Part shown: piece by piece, positions 33,240-41,673 of the stretch
Layout: every line of letters starts with the position of its first letter
Position numbering within the stretch: the stretch's first letter is position 1
From: Microbacterium sp. HD4P20
Lineage (GTDB): Bacteria; Actinomycetota; Actinomycetes; Actinomycetales; Microbacteriaceae
Length of the DNA stretch: 48,864 nucleotides
Direction: 5' to 3'
Assembly: GCF_019449275.2 (NCBI RefSeq)
Contig: NZ_JAHZQZ020000001.1
Coordinates: 1 to 48,864 of the forward strand
The notes under the pieces: model-generated
Told to the model about the DNA's origin: nothing
Databases searched by the model: none
What the model saw: the letters and a program-made list of their open reading frames with translations, nothing else
Program-made: the position numbers and the translations under genes

Positions 33240-33748
33240 CACAGCACCGCCCGTGTGGCGTCGATCCACTCGAGCTCGGCCTGGAGTGCCCGCAGCCCGT
33301 AGTCCAGCGTCGCCGTGCGCAGCCGCTGTTCCCGAGTGGCGGTCGCCCGCGGCAGCGCGCGAAGCGATGCGAGCTGCTGCTCCACGGCGGCTCGCCGCTC
33401 GGAGAGCAGCCGAGTGGCGAGCCCGGGCTCGCTACGGCCCGAGAAGAAGAGGCGCGCCAGGAACGGTTCTCGAGCCCGCTCGACCTCGAGTTGCGAGGCG
33501 AGCCAGTCTGCCAGCATCCGCCTGCCCCCATCGGTGATCCGGTGCTCGCGCCGGTCGGGTCTCCCCTCCCCCGGAATCACGTGAACCTCCACGGCGTCCT
33601 CGTCGACCAGTCTCGCGAGAGTGCGGTAGATCTGAGCCTGGTCCGCGGACCAGAAGTGAGCCGCCGAGCCGTCGAACGCCTTCTTGAGGTCGTAGCCGGT
33701 CATCGGCTCGATGTCGAGCAGCCCGAGGATGATCGCGGGAAGTGTCAT
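33239..33748 (-). CDS. PadR-family transcriptional regulator
   Basis: The 169-residue protein has the PadR winged helix at its N-terminus: LPAIILGLLDIEPMTGYDLKKAF, then YRTLARLVDEDAVEVHV and a wing with HRITDGGRRMLADWL. A helical C-terminal dimerisation half follows. PadR proteins usually repress and are released by phenolics, drugs or other small molecules. ATG 33748 starts exactly at the HTH; an ATG 36 nt further upstream lies in the AT-rich promoter. The gene is divergent from the monooxygenase operon and translationally coupled to the hydrolase gene, so it probably controls both. Confidence 0.85.
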   Translation of the reverse strand: MTLPAIILGLLDIEPMTGYDLKKAFDGSAAHFWSADQAQIYRTLARLVDEDAVEVHVIPGEGRPDRREHRITDGGRRMLADWLASQLEVERAREPFLARLFFSGRSEPGLATRLLSERRAAVEQQLASLRALPRATATREQRLRTATLDYGLRALQAELEWIDATRAVL

Positions 33749-33891
33749 GGTGATATTAGACAACACATATATAGGACACCGCAAGTATCACGCAGAGCCG
33801 CAAACCGGGTCGCGACTTCATCAGCCCGGCCGGAGAACATAAGGTTCTCTCTACGGGCGCACGAGGACGTGCGAGGACTCACTGAGGAATC
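33749..33891 (+). promoter_or_regulatory. Divergent promoter region between padR and the monooxygenase operon
   Basis: The AT-rich stretch 33750-33778 (TGATATTAGACAACACATAT) lies at the padR side. On the plus strand a -35 TTCATC (33817-33822), 17 nt and a -10 TAAGGT (33840-33845) can be read. An inverted repeat GAGAAC-N5-GTTCTC (33833-33838 with 33844-33849) overlaps that -10 and is the best operator candidate. A GAGGA ribosome-binding site precedes ATG 33892. Confidence 0.5.
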
Positions 33892-35268
33892 ATGACCGAG
33901 CACCGTTACGCGATCATCGGCGCGGGCCCGTCCGGGCTGTCGGCCGCGCGGGCCATGCAGAAGCAGGGCATCGCCTTCGACGGCTACGAGGCCTCGCGCG
34001 GCGTCGGAGGTCTGTGGGACATCGAGAACCCGCGCTCGACGGTCTACGAGTCCGCACATCTCATCTCGTCGCGCACGACGACCGAGTTCCGGGAGTTCCC
34101 GATGCGCTCGACCGCGGACTATCCCGGCCACCGCGAGCTGATCGCGTACTTCCGCGAGTTCGCCGCTCACTTCGAACTCACCGAACAGTTCCGGTTCGAC
34201 ACGAAGGTCACCTCGCTCACGCGCACCGACGACGACGGGTGGATGCTGCGCGCCGATGCCGAGGACGGCGCGGTCCAGCAGCGCTACGACGGCGTGATCC
34301 TCGCCAACGGCACCCTGGCCGAGCCGAACGTGCCCTCGTTCCGAGGCGAGTTCACCGGCGAGATCCTCCACACCAGCGCCTACAAGACCGCGACGCAGCT
34401 GACCGGCAAGCGGGTGCTCATCGTGGGCGCCGGCAACTCCGGCTGCGACATCGCCGTCGACGCCGTCCATCACGCGGCATCGGTCGACATGAGCGTACGG
34501 CGGGGCTACTACTTCGTGCCGCGGTACCTGTTCGGAAAGCCCTCCGACACCCTCAATCAAGGCCGCCCCCTCCCCGCGCGGATCAAGCAGTTCGTCGACA
34601 CGCGCGTGCTGCGGGCATTCACCGGCGACCCGGTGCGGTTCGGATTCCCCCGGCCCGACTACCGCCTGTACGAGTCGCATCCGATCGTCAACACGCTGAT
34701 CCTCAACCATCTGGGCCAGGGCGACCTTCGCATCCGGGCCGACATCGACCGGTTCGACGGGCGCACCGCGCACTTCCGTGACGGTTCGAGCGGCGAGTAC
34801 GACCTCGTCCTGCTGGCGACCGGCTACACCCTCGACTACCCGTTCGTGGCCAGAGAAGACCTGAACTGGACGGGCTGGTCGCCGAAGCTGTATCTCAACG
34901 TGTTCCCGCCTTCGTTTCCCGGGCTCTACGTGATGGGCATGATCGAGGCATCCGGAATCGGCTGGCAAGGCCGCTACGAGCAGGGCGAGCTGATCGCCGC
35001 ATACCTCTCGGCGCTCGAACACCACCCCGAGCGCGCCGCCGCGTTGCGCCGGCGCGTCACCGGCGAACCGTGGCCCGACCTCACCGGCGGCTACCGGTAC
35101 CTGGGCCTGGAACGTATGTCGTACTACGTCAACAAGGACGCCTACCGCCGGGCCGTGCGCGCAGCGACCGAGGCGTTGACGACAGATGCCGCCGCCACGA
35201 CGCCGCGCCGCGGCATCCGTCTTCCTTCACATTCCCGCGTGCGTCGCGCGAAGGGAGCGCCGGCATGA
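33892..35268 (+). CDS. Flavin-containing monooxygenase (FMO/Baeyer-Villiger type)
   Basis: The 458-residue enzyme binds FAD through IIGAGPSGLSAARAM (residues 8-22) and NADPH through VLIVGAGNSGCDIAVDA near residue 180. Between them FTGEILHTSAYK fits the FMO fingerprint FxGxxxHxxxY. It uses NADPH and O2 to oxygenate a soft nucleophile (N or S) or to insert oxygen into a ketone. No signal peptide or membrane anchor is seen. Its stop overlaps the transporter start as ATGA, so enzyme and transporter are coupled. The substrate is unknown. Confidence 0.88.
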   Translation: MTEHRYAIIGAGPSGLSAARAMQKQGIAFDGYEASRGVGGLWDIENPRSTVYESAHLISSRTTTEFREFPMRSTADYPGHRELIAYFREFAAHFELTEQFRFDTKVTSLTRTDDDGWMLRADAEDGAVQQRYDGVILANGTLAEPNVPSFRGEFTGEILHTSAYKTATQLTGKRVLIVGAGNSGCDIAVDAVHHAASVDMSVRRGYYFVPRYLFGKPSDTLNQGRPLPARIKQFVDTRVLRAFTGDPVRFGFPRPDYRLYESHPIVNTLILNHLGQGDLRIRADIDRFDGRTAHFRDGSSGEYDLVLLATGYTLDYPFVAREDLNWTGWSPKLYLNVFPPSFPGLYVMGMIEASGIGWQGRYEQGELIAAYLSALEHHPERAAALRRRVTGEPWPDLTGGYRYLGLERMSYYVNKDAYRRAVRAATEALTTDAAATTPRRGIRLPSHSRVRRAKGAPA

Positions 35269-36263
35269 ACCCCGACGACGTGGTGCTGAACTTCAACCCC
35301 GGCACGCTCGTCGTGCTCAACCTCGTGCTCGGGCTGATCATGTTCGGGATCGCGCTGGACACGACCGTCGACGACTTCAAAGTCGTCGCCCGCAAGCCCA
35401 AGCCGTTCGTCATCGCGATCCTGGCGCAGCTGGTGGTGCTGCCCGCCGTCACGTTCGGGCTGACGCTCATCCTGCCCGTGACGCCCTCGATGGCACTCGG
35501 CATGATCCTGGTGGCGTGCTGCCCGCCCGGCAACATCTCGCAGGTGCTGACGCATCGCGCCGGCGGAAACGTCGCGCTCTCGGTCTCGATGACGGCGGTG
35601 GCCAACCTCCTCTACATCGTGATGCTGCCGCTCTCGGTGGCGTTCTGGGGATCGCTGCACCCGACGGCGCGCACCCTTCTCGAGGCCGTCGCGCTCAACC
35701 CGTGGGCGATGCTGCTCGACATCCTGCTCATCATCGGGCTGCCGTTCGTGGCGGGACTAGTGATCCGCAACCGGTTCGCGAGGTTCGCGACGCGGGTACA
35801 GCCGTTCGTCAAGTGGTTCTCGCTGCTGGCGCTGCTGGCTTTCATCGTCGCGGCGCTCGCGGGCAACTGGTCGTACTTCGTCGCGTTCCTCGGGATCATC
35901 GTGCTCGTCGTCACGATCCACGACGCCGTCGCACTCGCCATCGGCTACGGCACGGCAGTGGTCGGCGGCCTCGGCACGCGCGAACGCAAGGCAATGACCT
36001 TCGAGGTCGGCATCCGCAACGCCGGCCTCGGCCTCGGGCTCGTGTTCGCGTTCTTCGGCGGGCTCGGCGGCATGGCGATCGTCGCCGGCTGGTGGGGCAT
36101 CTGGGACATCATCGCCGGGCTCATCGTCGCCGGGCTCTGGGCCGGCCACACCCGGCGGCGCACCGGCTCTGCCACGGGTGACGCGTCGCGTCGTGCGGCT
36201 GCGGCGAGCGGAACGGATGCCGCGGCCGGCGACGCCTCGGCACCCCCGGGTCCGGCGTCGTGA
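35265..36263 (+). CDS. Bile acid:sodium symporter (BASS) family transporter
   Basis: The 332-residue membrane protein has about nine or ten helices. It contains LGLIMFGIALDTTVDDFK, ACCPPGNISQVLTHRAGGNVALS and EVGIRNAGLGLGLVFAF, the conserved features of the BASS fold, including the crossing-helix region that binds Na+ and substrate. The C-terminus is an Ala-rich cytoplasmic tail. Bacterial members carry bile acids, keto acids, pantoate or other organic acids. Placed between a monooxygenase and an SDR, it probably imports the compound they process or exports a product. It overlaps both neighbours by 4 nt. Confidence 0.85.
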   Translation: MNPDDVVLNFNPGTLVVLNLVLGLIMFGIALDTTVDDFKVVARKPKPFVIAILAQLVVLPAVTFGLTLILPVTPSMALGMILVACCPPGNISQVLTHRAGGNVALSVSMTAVANLLYIVMLPLSVAFWGSLHPTARTLLEAVALNPWAMLLDILLIIGLPFVAGLVIRNRFARFATRVQPFVKWFSLLALLAFIVAALAGNWSYFVAFLGIIVLVVTIHDAVALAIGYGTAVVGGLGTRERKAMTFEVGIRNAGLGLGLVFAFFGGLGGMAIVAGWWGIWDIIAGLIVAGLWAGHTRRRTGSATGDASRRAAAASGTDAAAGDASAPPGPAS

Positions 36264-37231
36264 ACGTTCGCAGCACCGGCGTGCGTGTGCTGGTGACCGG
36301 TGGTGCGGGGTTCCTCGGATCGCACGTCGTGACCGCCCTGACCGGGCACCCCGACGTGAAGCTGGTGGTGGCCGGCGATGTGCGGCCGCCCGAGCATCCC
36401 GTCGAGGACGTGGTCTACGAGGAGTGCGACGTGACGAGGGCGGCCGGCCTCACCTCACTGCTGGAGCGCCACGGCATCGACGTCGTCGTGCACCTCGCCG
36501 CGATCGTGAACCCGGGCCGCGATCACGACCTGGAGTACCGCGTCGATGTCGACGGCACCCGCCACGTGCTCGACGCCTGCGTCGAGGCCGGCGTGCGCCG
36601 CATCGTCGTCTCTTCCTCCGGCGCGGCGTACGGATACCACCCCGACAATCCCGAGTGGCTGCGCGAGTCGGACCCGGTGCGCGGCAACGAGGAGTTCCCG
36701 TACGCCAAGCACAAGCGCCTCGTCGAACAGATGCTGGCGGGCTTCCGCGAGACACACCCTGCGCTCGAGCAGGTGGTGTTCCGCATCGGCACGATCCTGG
36801 GACCGACCGTGCAGAACCAGATCACCGCGCTGTGGGACGGCCGCGCGCTCCTGGCGGTGCGCGGCTCGGGGTCGCCCTTCGTGTTCGTCTGGGTCGACGA
36901 TGTCGCCGCGGCGATGGTCCGCGCCGCCACCGACGGGCCGGCGGGCATCTACAACGTCGCCGGCGACGGGCGGCTCACCGTCCGCGAGATCGCCCGGCGT
37001 CTGGGCAAGCCGGTCGTCACCGTGCCCGCCGCGCTTCTCGGATTCGGGCTTCGGGTGGGACGGATGCTGCGCCTCACCGTCCACGGACCGGAGCAGGTCG
37101 GGTTCCTGCGGTATCGCCCGGTGCTCGCCAACGACGCGTTGAAGACGCGGTTCGGTTTCACTCCCACGATGACGGCGGCAGAGGCGTTCGAGGCGTACCT
37201 GCGCACGCACCCGGGCGTAGGCCGGCGCTGA
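36260..37231 (+). CDS. NAD(P)-dependent epimerase/dehydratase (extended SDR)
   Basis: The 323-residue protein has an N-terminal Rossmann motif, VLVTGGAGFLGSHVV, then VVHLAAIVNPG, VVSSSGAAYGY with the catalytic Ser/Tyr region and FPYAKHKRLVE (YxxxK). The C-terminal part (GIYNVAGDGRLTVREIA) is of the type seen in sugar epimerases and 3-beta-hydroxysteroid dehydrogenase-like SDRs. It may oxidise an alcohol to a ketone for the monooxygenase or reduce a product. GTG 36260 overlaps the transporter stop. It ends the three-gene operon. Confidence 0.83.
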   Translation: MNVRSTGVRVLVTGGAGFLGSHVVTALTGHPDVKLVVAGDVRPPEHPVEDVVYEECDVTRAAGLTSLLERHGIDVVVHLAAIVNPGRDHDLEYRVDVDGTRHVLDACVEAGVRRIVVSSSGAAYGYHPDNPEWLRESDPVRGNEEFPYAKHKRLVEQMLAGFRETHPALEQVVFRIGTILGPTVQNQITALWDGRALLAVRGSGSPFVFVWVDDVAAAMVRAATDGPAGIYNVAGDGRLTVREIARRLGKPVVTVPAALLGFGLRVGRMLRLTVHGPEQVGFLRYRPVLANDALKTRFGFTPTMTAAEAFEAYLRTHPGVGRR

Positions 37232-37346
37232 CGCGGGGAGCTCGATCGGCAGGCGGGTACGGTCGACCGACGAGACCGTGGCCTCGGCGTGCCACCGACG
37301 ACGACCGGCATCGGGGAGACTGGAGCGACAGCAGACGGAGGGCAAT

Positions 37347-38549
37347 GTGAGCACGACCGAACCCGTCGAGCGCGGATCGCGGACCGAGGCGTGGACCTGG
37401 GTGGCCGTGTCGGCGGTCGCGCTCGCCCTCATCTCGGTGCAGACGCCGCTCTCGACGACGATCTACGGCGTGCCGCTCGCTGCGGCATTCAGCCTCACGG
37501 TGCTGCACGTCGGCGCACTGCCGCTCGCCCTTCGCTGGCCCGTGGCCGCCGGCGTGGTGTCGGTGATCGCGGTATGCGGTCTGCTGTGGTTGTCTGCTCC
37601 GACGCCGGAGGCGCCGTGGCCGTGGGCAGTGGCCCCCGAGATCACCCAGTTCTTCCTGGTGTTCCTGCTCGCCTTCCGCGCTCCCTGGCAGATCGGCAGC
37701 ACGATCTTCGGGCTGTCGGCGGCGGGATCGATCGTCATCGCCCTCCTTCACGGCGGCGGCAATGCGGATGCGGCCACCGCGAACATCGTCGTGTTCATCT
37801 CCATCGGCGCCGGCGTGCTCGGCGTCGGCATCGCGGTGCGCCAGTGGCGCCGCATTCGGACGCAGCTGGTGCGCGAGCAGCGGATCAACGCCGAGGAGCT
37901 GTCACGCCGTGTCATCGCCGAAGAGAAGGCGCGGCTGGCACGCGATCTGCACGACGTCATCGCTCACAGCATGTCGGTCATCAACGTGCAGGCCGCGAGC
38001 GCTCCCGCGCGCCTGGGCGGCGTCGAGCCGCGCACCGCGGACGAGTTCGCCGATATCGCCACCCAGGCCCGCACCGCGCTGCGCGAGATGCGGGGCCTCC
38101 TGGACGCGCTGCGCGTCGACGGCGACGCACCGCTCGTCGAGCCGCAGCACGGTCTCGCCGACATCGGCGTCCTGGTACGCCAGACGGCGCAGGCCGGGGC
38201 CGACGTACGGCTCCAATGGAGCGGTTCCGAGAAGCCGGCGCTGTCCGCGATCGCGCACCTCGCCGGCTACCGCGTCGTGCAGGAAGCCTTGAGCAACGCG
38301 CTGCGGCACGCGCCCGGCGCCACCATCGAGGTCGCCGTCGACGCGTCAGACAACACTGTCGCCGTCCGGGTGCGAAACAGCAGGCCCACAGGGCCTGCGA
38401 CCGTCGTCGCCGGAGGCGGGCACGGACTCGTCGCCATGCGCGAACGCGTGCGCGGCGCCGGCGGGACCGTGCTCGCGGCGCCCACGGACGACGGCGGATT
38501 CGAGGTCGCCGCGCAGTTCCCGGCGACGATGGAGGAGGCATCCGAATGA
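37347..38549 (+). CDS. Sensor histidine kinase (NarL/DesK-like)
   Basis: The 400-residue protein has about five transmembrane segments in residues 13-160 with short loops, then a HisKA_3 dimerisation domain with EEKARLARDLHDVIAHSMSV and an HATPase_c domain with EALSNALRHAPGA and GGGHGLVAMRERV. This architecture goes with LuxR-type regulators, and one follows with an ATGA overlap. GTG 37347 has an ACGGAGGG ribosome-binding site. A TACGGT -10 element lies at 37258. The signal is unknown. Confidence 0.88.
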   Translation: MSTTEPVERGSRTEAWTWVAVSAVALALISVQTPLSTTIYGVPLAAAFSLTVLHVGALPLALRWPVAAGVVSVIAVCGLLWLSAPTPEAPWPWAVAPEITQFFLVFLLAFRAPWQIGSTIFGLSAAGSIVIALLHGGGNADAATANIVVFISIGAGVLGVGIAVRQWRRIRTQLVREQRINAEELSRRVIAEEKARLARDLHDVIAHSMSVINVQAASAPARLGGVEPRTADEFADIATQARTALREMRGLLDALRVDGDAPLVEPQHGLADIGVLVRQTAQAGADVRLQWSGSEKPALSAIAHLAGYRVVQEALSNALRHAPGATIEVAVDASDNTVAVRVRNSRPTGPATVVAGGGHGLVAMRERVRGAGGTVLAAPTDDGGFEVAAQFPATMEEASE

Positions 38550-39205
38550 TCCGTGTCGTGATCGCAGACGACCAGGCCATGGTGCGGGCAGGCTTCTCGG
38601 CCCTGCTCGGTGAGCAGCCCGACATCGAAGTGGTGGGGTCGGCCGCCGACGGCGAGGCCTGCGTGCGGCTCGTCGAGCAGCTGCATCCGGACGTCGTGCT
38701 CATGGACGTGCGGATGCCCGTGCTCGACGGCATCGCGGCGACCCGCACGATCTCGGCCGCGCCGCAGGCCCCCCGCATCCTGATCCTGACGACCTTCGAC
38801 ATCGACGACTACGTCTTCGACGCCCTCTCGGCGGGTGCGGCCGGGTTCCTTCTCAAGGACGCGTCGCCGGATGAGCTCACGCAAGCCGTGCGCATCATCG
38901 CCGCCGGGGATGCCCTCCTGGCGCCGAGCGCGACCCGCACGCTCATCGAGCGGTTCACCGCGACCCGTGGCCCGCGTCGCACCGATCGCGCCGTCCTCGG
39001 GGAGCTCACCGAGCGGGAGCGCGAGGTGCTCGTCGGGGTCGCGCAGGGCGAGTCCAACACCGAGATCGCCGCGCGCCTGTTCGTCGCCGAGCAGACGGTG
39101 AAGACGCACGTGTCGCGGATCCTCGCCAAGCTCGGTGCCCGCGATCGGGCCCAGCTGGTGATCGCGGCCTACGAGGCCGGGCTCGTCATCCCGGGCACGG
39201 CGTAG
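38546..39205 (+). CDS. LuxR-family response regulator
   Basis: The 219-residue regulator has a receiver domain (Asp8-Asp9, phospho-acceptor Asp54 in VVLMDVRMP, Lys104 in FLLKDASP) and a C-terminal LuxR HTH (LTEREREVLVGVAQG, then EIAARLFVAEQTVKTHV). It pairs with the kinase it overlaps. Its last 37 nt overlap in antisense the end of the acyltransferase gene. A palindrome at 40583 upstream of that gene is a possible target. Confidence 0.9.
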   Translation: MIRVVIADDQAMVRAGFSALLGEQPDIEVVGSAADGEACVRLVEQLHPDVVLMDVRMPVLDGIAATRTISAAPQAPRILILTTFDIDDYVFDALSAGAAGFLLKDASPDELTQAVRIIAAGDALLAPSATRTLIERFTATRGPRRTDRAVLGELTEREREVLVGVAQGESNTEIAARLFVAEQTVKTHVSRILAKLGARDRAQLVIAAYEAGLVIPGTA

Positions 39206-40488
39206 CGGCGGCCGCCTCGCGCGATCGCCCGCCGACCCGACACCAGCCGGAGCGACACCGCGAGGCCGGCGACGGCGAGCACTGCGGTGAGCGGCGTGAA
39301 CCCGCCGATCAGCACGGCGACGACACCCGCCATGCCCAGCGCCACGGCGAGCACGACACGGCCACGCGCCGGCTCCTGCCCTGTCGTCTTGACGCGGCCG
39401 CGCTCGAAACGCTGCGCCACGAGCACCAGCAGCACCGTCGCGATCAGGACGCTCAGGATCCAGGCCGGCCGCGTCGCCCACCACAGCGGGCTGAGGGGGT
39501 CGGGGAAGGGCACGCCCGATGCGAAGAGGAGAGCTGCGACCAGGACCAGGGCGGGCATGTGCCACAGGTACACCGTCATCGAGCGGGTGCCGATCGCGTC
39601 GACTGCGGCGGCGACGTGCGGCCGGGTCGCGAGACTGCGAAGGCGGGGCGCAGCCAGTGCCAGGGCGAACAGCTGGGCGGCGCCGAGCACGACGAGGCAG
39701 ATGGTCGGGGGGTTGAGGTTCTCGTACATGTCGGGCGAGTACGCGCCCGAGGCGAACAATCCGGCCAGCACGATCAGCGAGCCCGAAAGCCCGACGACGA
39801 GCCGGCGCCGAGATGTCGCGGCCAGGCGGCCGTCCGCCCACCAGAAGCCGAGCTGCTGCATGGCCAGCCACACGAACGCGAGGTTCAGGAAGCCCAGGCC
39901 GGCGATCCCGGTGCCCATGCGGACCGCGTCCACGGTGACGACTCCGAGCACCAGCATCCCGAGCGTCATTCGCGGAGCGCGTTCGTGGCATCGGGCCAGC
40001 AGTGGCACGAGCGCGGTCGCACCCAGGTACACGCCGAGGAACCACATCGGCTGGGCCATGCGGAATCCGAGTTCGCCCACCAGAGCCGGCGACACACCCG
40101 CCATGAGCGCGACGGTCAGGCCGACGCCGATCACCGAGAACGCGGCGATCGCGGGCACCGCCAGGCGCCGCAGCCGGCCGGTCACGAACGATCCTGCGGA
40201 CTCGCCGCGGTCGCGCATCCGGCGCCACTGGGTGATGCCCGCGAACCCGCCGACGATGAAGAAGATCGGCATGATCTGCACGATCCACGACACCGGCGCG
40301 AACCACGCCTGGCCGATCACGACGTTCGTGACGGCGATCTGGCCGTCGACCACCGCGATGCCCGCCATGAACGCATGCAGCGCCACGACCACGACGAGGC
40401 AGACGGCGCGCACGAGGTCGATCGCGGCATCTCTCGGCGTCGGAGAAGTGCGGGTGGTGCCGATGCGAGGACGATCCAGAAGCGTCAC
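39169..40488 (-). CDS. Acyltransferase family 3 membrane protein
   Basis: The 439-residue polytopic protein has about ten helices and the features of acyltransferase_3/OafA-like enzymes: DLVRAVCLVVVVALHAF with His in the first helix, FIVGGFAGITQWRRM, QPMWFLGVYLGATALVPL and YLWHMPALVLVAALLF. These enzymes acylate sugars or other groups of the envelope. GTG 40488 is chosen because it starts about 20 residues before the first helix; the frame continues to 40584 through DNA with the TACGGT -10 candidate. The gene converges on and overlaps the response-regulator gene by 37 nt. Confidence 0.78.
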   Translation of the reverse strand: MTLLDRPRIGTTRTSPTPRDAAIDLVRAVCLVVVVALHAFMAGIAVVDGQIAVTNVVIGQAWFAPVSWIVQIMPIFFIVGGFAGITQWRRMRDRGESAGSFVTGRLRRLAVPAIAAFSVIGVGLTVALMAGVSPALVGELGFRMAQPMWFLGVYLGATALVPLLARCHERAPRMTLGMLVLGVVTVDAVRMGTGIAGLGFLNLAFVWLAMQQLGFWWADGRLAATSRRRLVVGLSGSLIVLAGLFASGAYSPDMYENLNPPTICLVVLGAAQLFALALAAPRLRSLATRPHVAAAVDAIGTRSMTVYLWHMPALVLVAALLFASGVPFPDPLSPLWWATRPAWILSVLIATVLLVLVAQRFERGRVKTTGQEPARGRVVLAVALGMAGVVAVLIGGFTPLTAVLAVAGLAVSLRLVSGRRAIARGGRRYAVPGMTSPAS

Positions 40489-40582
40489 GACGGTTCCCAG
40501 TTCTGTTCGGATTCGTTTGGGTGTCCTGCAACCGTAGGAATCCGGGCCCGTCGCGCGCGTCACCCCCCGGAGCCGTCCTTGC

Positions 40583-40604
40583 ACCCCCTACCCCGGTAGG
40601 GGGT
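40583..40604. promoter_or_regulatory. 22-bp palindrome with G/C tracts
   Basis: ACCCCCTACC (40583-40592), a CC spacer and GGTAGGGGGT (40595-40604) form perfect 10-bp arms. It lies 95 bp upstream of the acyltransferase start and about 220 bp upstream of the divergent DUF559 gene. The G-tract/TA layout resembles CsoR-type metal-sensor sites, but no copper gene is present here. The rest of the 339-bp spacer holds a TACGGT -10 candidate for the acyltransferase (minus strand, about 40525-40540) and one repeat copy at 40704. Confidence 0.5.
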
Positions 40605-40703
40605 CGGTCGGGGTCGCTACCGGGCTCGCGGCCCCTGCGTGCAGCACTCCGGACAAATCCGACCTGGTCGGGCACGGACCGGGCAGGAGTGTGCTCGAGC
40701 GGG

Positions 40704-40720
40704 GTTCTTCAGGAGTTCGG
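40704..40720 (+). repeat. Repeat copy upstream of the DUF559 gene
   Basis: GTTCTTCAGGAGTTCGG shares the core TTCAGGAGTT with the two copies downstream of the gene and is inverted relative to the first of these. Confidence 0.6.
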
Positions 40721-40827
40721 CCCGCCGGCACTCCGCCCGCTCCTCCCCAAACGACCTCTCGCGGCGGTTTCCTCAGACGCGTTGCTTCGGCGTCGTGTGC
40801 CGCGACGCCGGCGGCACAGTCGAAACC

Positions 40828-41664
40828 GTGACCGAGCGAATCACCCGAATTCACGACGCCGGCCCCGCGACGCTGCTCAGCACGAGGGTCCTTGCCGATG
40901 CCGGGCTGTCCCGACGACAGCTCGCCGAGCAGATCGCGGCCGGCCGACTCGTCCGCGTGCGCAAGGGCTGGCACGTTCAGGCTGGGGCGCATCCGGCGGT
41001 CGTCTCGGTCGCGCGCCTCGGGGGCCGGCTGGACTGCGTCTCGCTCCTCCGTCTTCTCCGGGTGTTCGTGCTGGAGAAGGAACACGTGCACATGCAGGTG
41101 GACCCGCTCGCAAGCCGACTGCCCCGCGCGCCTGACGGGGTCGTTCGGCATTGGCGACCGACCTCGGTCCCGCGCGAGGCGCTCGTGACCGATCTGATCG
41201 AGGCGCTCGTGCAGGCCACCCGATGTCAGCAGCCGCGGGCCGCGATCGCGACGCTCGACAGCGCGTGGCACCTCGGCCTCGTCGACGAGGAGGGAATCGC
41301 CGAGGTGTTCTCCCGCCCCCCGCGCCACTACCGCCGGCTGCGTCCGCTCCTCGACAGGCGAAGCGAGTCCGGACCCGAGACACTCGTGCGCCTCATGCTG
41401 CGGGCACTCGGCTGCCGGATCGACGTGCAGCCGTCGATCCGGGGAGTCGGGCGAGTCGACTTCGTCGTGAACGGCTGGCTGATCATCGAGTGCGACAGCG
41501 AGGAGTTCCACTCGAGCTGGGCGGCACAGAAGCGCGACCGTCGACGCGATCTCGAAGCTGCGCGCCTCGGCTTCACGACCCTGCGACTCCTGGCCGAGGA
41601 CATCATGTGGAATCGCGAGCTCGTCCAGTCGGCGCTGAAGGAGGTCATCGCCCGCGGGCGCTGA
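40828..41664 (+). CDS. DUF559-domain protein with AbiEi-like N-terminal winged helix
   Basis: The 278-residue protein has an N-terminal DNA-binding-like domain (ARVLADAGLSRRQLAEQ pattern with a VRVRKGWH wing) of the type annotated as AbiEi antitoxin N-terminal, a middle region of unknown role, and a C-terminal DUF559 domain: GRVDFVVNGWLIIECDSEEF, then KRDRRRDLEAARLGF and LRLLAEDIMW. DUF559 belongs to the Vsr-like/PD-(D/E)xK nuclease fold; the Asp, Glu-x-Asp and DRRRD residues would be the metal site. No toxin partner is adjacent. GTG 40828 has no Shine-Dalgarno; the frame is open upstream but lacks family similarity. It is flanked by related repeats on both sides. Confidence 0.75.
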   Translation: MTERITRIHDAGPATLLSTRVLADAGLSRRQLAEQIAAGRLVRVRKGWHVQAGAHPAVVSVARLGGRLDCVSLLRLLRVFVLEKEHVHMQVDPLASRLPRAPDGVVRHWRPTSVPREALVTDLIEALVQATRCQQPRAAIATLDSAWHLGLVDEEGIAEVFSRPPRHYRRLRPLLDRRSESGPETLVRLMLRALGCRIDVQPSIRGVGRVDFVVNGWLIIECDSEEFHSSWAAQKRDRRRDLEAARLGFTTLRLLAEDIMWNRELVQSALKEVIARGR

Positions 41665-41673
41665 CCCCACGGC

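Noticed and set aside
21559..33748. The PadR regulator at 33239 as the repressor for the palindrome at 21570
   Set aside because: No copy of the 16-bp palindrome lies at the padR promoter and the genes are 12 kb apart, so the link is unsupported.
40828..41664. Type IV toxin-antitoxin pair
   Set aside because: Only the AbiEi-like N-terminal domain is present, fused to DUF559; no AbiEii-like toxin gene is adjacent.
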